From a bacterium (GTDB lineage: Bacteria; Zixibacteria; MSB-5A5; GN15; FEB-12): 64,000 nucleotides of DNA. The stretch covers positions 205,010 through 269,009 of the forward strand of contig JADJGQ010000005.1 in NCBI GenBank assembly GCA_016708025.1, given 5' to 3'. Shown here one piece after another: positions 63,490 to 64,000 of the stretch; positions within the stretch are counted from its first letter, which is position 1; each line of letters opens with the position of its first letter. Both the position numbers and the translations under genes were made by a program. The notes under the pieces were generated by a model that worked only from the letters and a program-made list of their open reading frames with translations, did no database searches and was not told where the DNA came from.

Positions 63490-63641
63490 GCTTCACCTCC
63501 TTCGTCTGACCGGACAGGAGGAAGCGGATCGGTCGTGCGGAGCAGGCACTCGATAAGAGCGCTTGCCTGTCGCTTGGTGAGCTCTCCCGATGAGTCAAGG
63601 TTGGCAGCTTGGCAGAGCCAGGTCTCCGCTTCCTCATTGGT
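63483..63641 (-). other. Possible small-gene remnant before DUF932
   Basis: A minus-strand frame reads LTNEEAETWLCQAANLDSSG, ELTKRQASALIECLLRT and ends by overlapping the DUF932 start (TGA in GCATGA). The helical pattern looks coding and in the operon, but an in-frame stop precedes it and no start codon is evident. Confidence 0.4.
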
Positions 63642-64000
63642 CAGTCCGCGCTACCGCAACTGACGGTTAAGGCAGGCACCCTGTCGCCTGGTCATTTGAA
63701 TCCCTGCTACTGAAGAACGCAACGGTTGTTGTGCAGAGGCCGGCTGCGGCTGCTTGTCAGAAGCCTTGGTAGGGCGGGTTATTATGACTCTCCTTTGGTT
63801 GGATTGTGAGAGAACGATGATTAACTGCATCGTTCAGTCTATCCGACCGGTGGAATCGCTCAAAGATGTGGTGCAGTCAGTGGGTGTGGATGACTCAATC
63901 ATGGTGGCTACAGCGCCCACTTCACGGGTACCAAGAAAAGGAATTGACAGTCCACAAGCCAATTGTTAATTTCGGATTGGGTGGTGACCAGTTCGACTCT
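63642..64000. other. Right edge without a supported gene
   Basis: A plus-strand 71-aa frame (63754-63969) has no recognisable domain or ribosome binding site. No tRNA 3' end or direct repeat of the left attachment site was seen, so the island probably continues. Confidence 0.4.

Noticed and set aside
63985..64000. Right attachment site of the island
   Set aside because: The terminal bases only share TTCGA with the tRNA 3' end, which is far too short to be a direct repeat.

Overview
The window looks like chromosomal DNA from a Gram-negative, uncultured FCB-type bacterium, possibly a Zixibacteria-like candidate phylum. The evidence is a lipopolysaccharide heptose epimerase gene (hldD), a secreted beta-propeller protein with a Por/T9SS-like C-terminal module, lipoproteins with Ig-like and propeller domains, and a giant RHS protein. 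The phylum is inference. Apart from hldD and a tRNA-Arg gene at the left edge, almost everything here is accessory DNA: a genomic island that appears to start at the tRNA and continues past the right edge.

1.3-12 kb: tRNA-Arg(TCT) is followed by a complete tyrosine recombinase and a mobile-element module. The module has a VirD4/TraG-like coupling ATPase, two replication-relaxation proteins, a RuvC-like nuclease in an XRE-led operon, a second short tyrosine recombinase and a frameshifted large serine recombinase.

12-20 kb: a region duplicated at about 1.6 kb spacing. Each copy has three GTTCGAAC sites, a DnaA box, a matched promoter (TTGATC, 17 bp, TAGGRT), a hairpin at the predicted transcript start, tiny ORFs with ideal Shine-Dalgarno sequences and a near-identical terminator. 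A one-helix membrane peptide, a methyltransferase, a cupin and a STAND NTPase with TPR repeats follow.

20-31.5 kb: an RHS/YD-repeat protein of about 2,757 aa with a variable C-terminal domain, an overlapping lipoprotein, and the T9SS-like propeller protein.

32-44.9 kb: a defence island. It holds a Gabija-like pair (OLD nuclease and UvrD-like helicase); a bacterial ubiquitin-like operon (LexA/UmuD-like repressor, DUF2188, multiubiquitin-type UBL, ThiF E1, DUF6527); a Fic protein with a palindromic promoter; a DUF4365-like protein; and a broken AAA_13 ATPase of the PrrC/RloC type.

45-53 kb: a third tyrosine recombinase, a PLP enzyme, a pentapeptide-repeat protein, a decayed EamA transporter, an XRE-ImmA/IrrE pair and a VTT membrane protein remnant.

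53-57 kb: a second ubiquitin-like locus (sigma-like factor, small protein and ImmA/IrrE peptidase, divergent from UBL, Prok-E2_E, JAB and E1), with frameshifts in the E2 and JAB genes.

58-64 kb: IS and DUF932 remnants and a co-directional operon of DUF932, a 77-aa protein, a TIR-domain protein, a 148-aa protein and a PD-(D/E)XK-like protein, several of them frameshifted.

At least ten single-base frameshifts fall in cargo genes, while the 8.3-kb RHS and 3-kb STAND frames are intact. This points to decaying cargo or to local sequence error at homopolymers. No CRISPR array or rRNA was seen.
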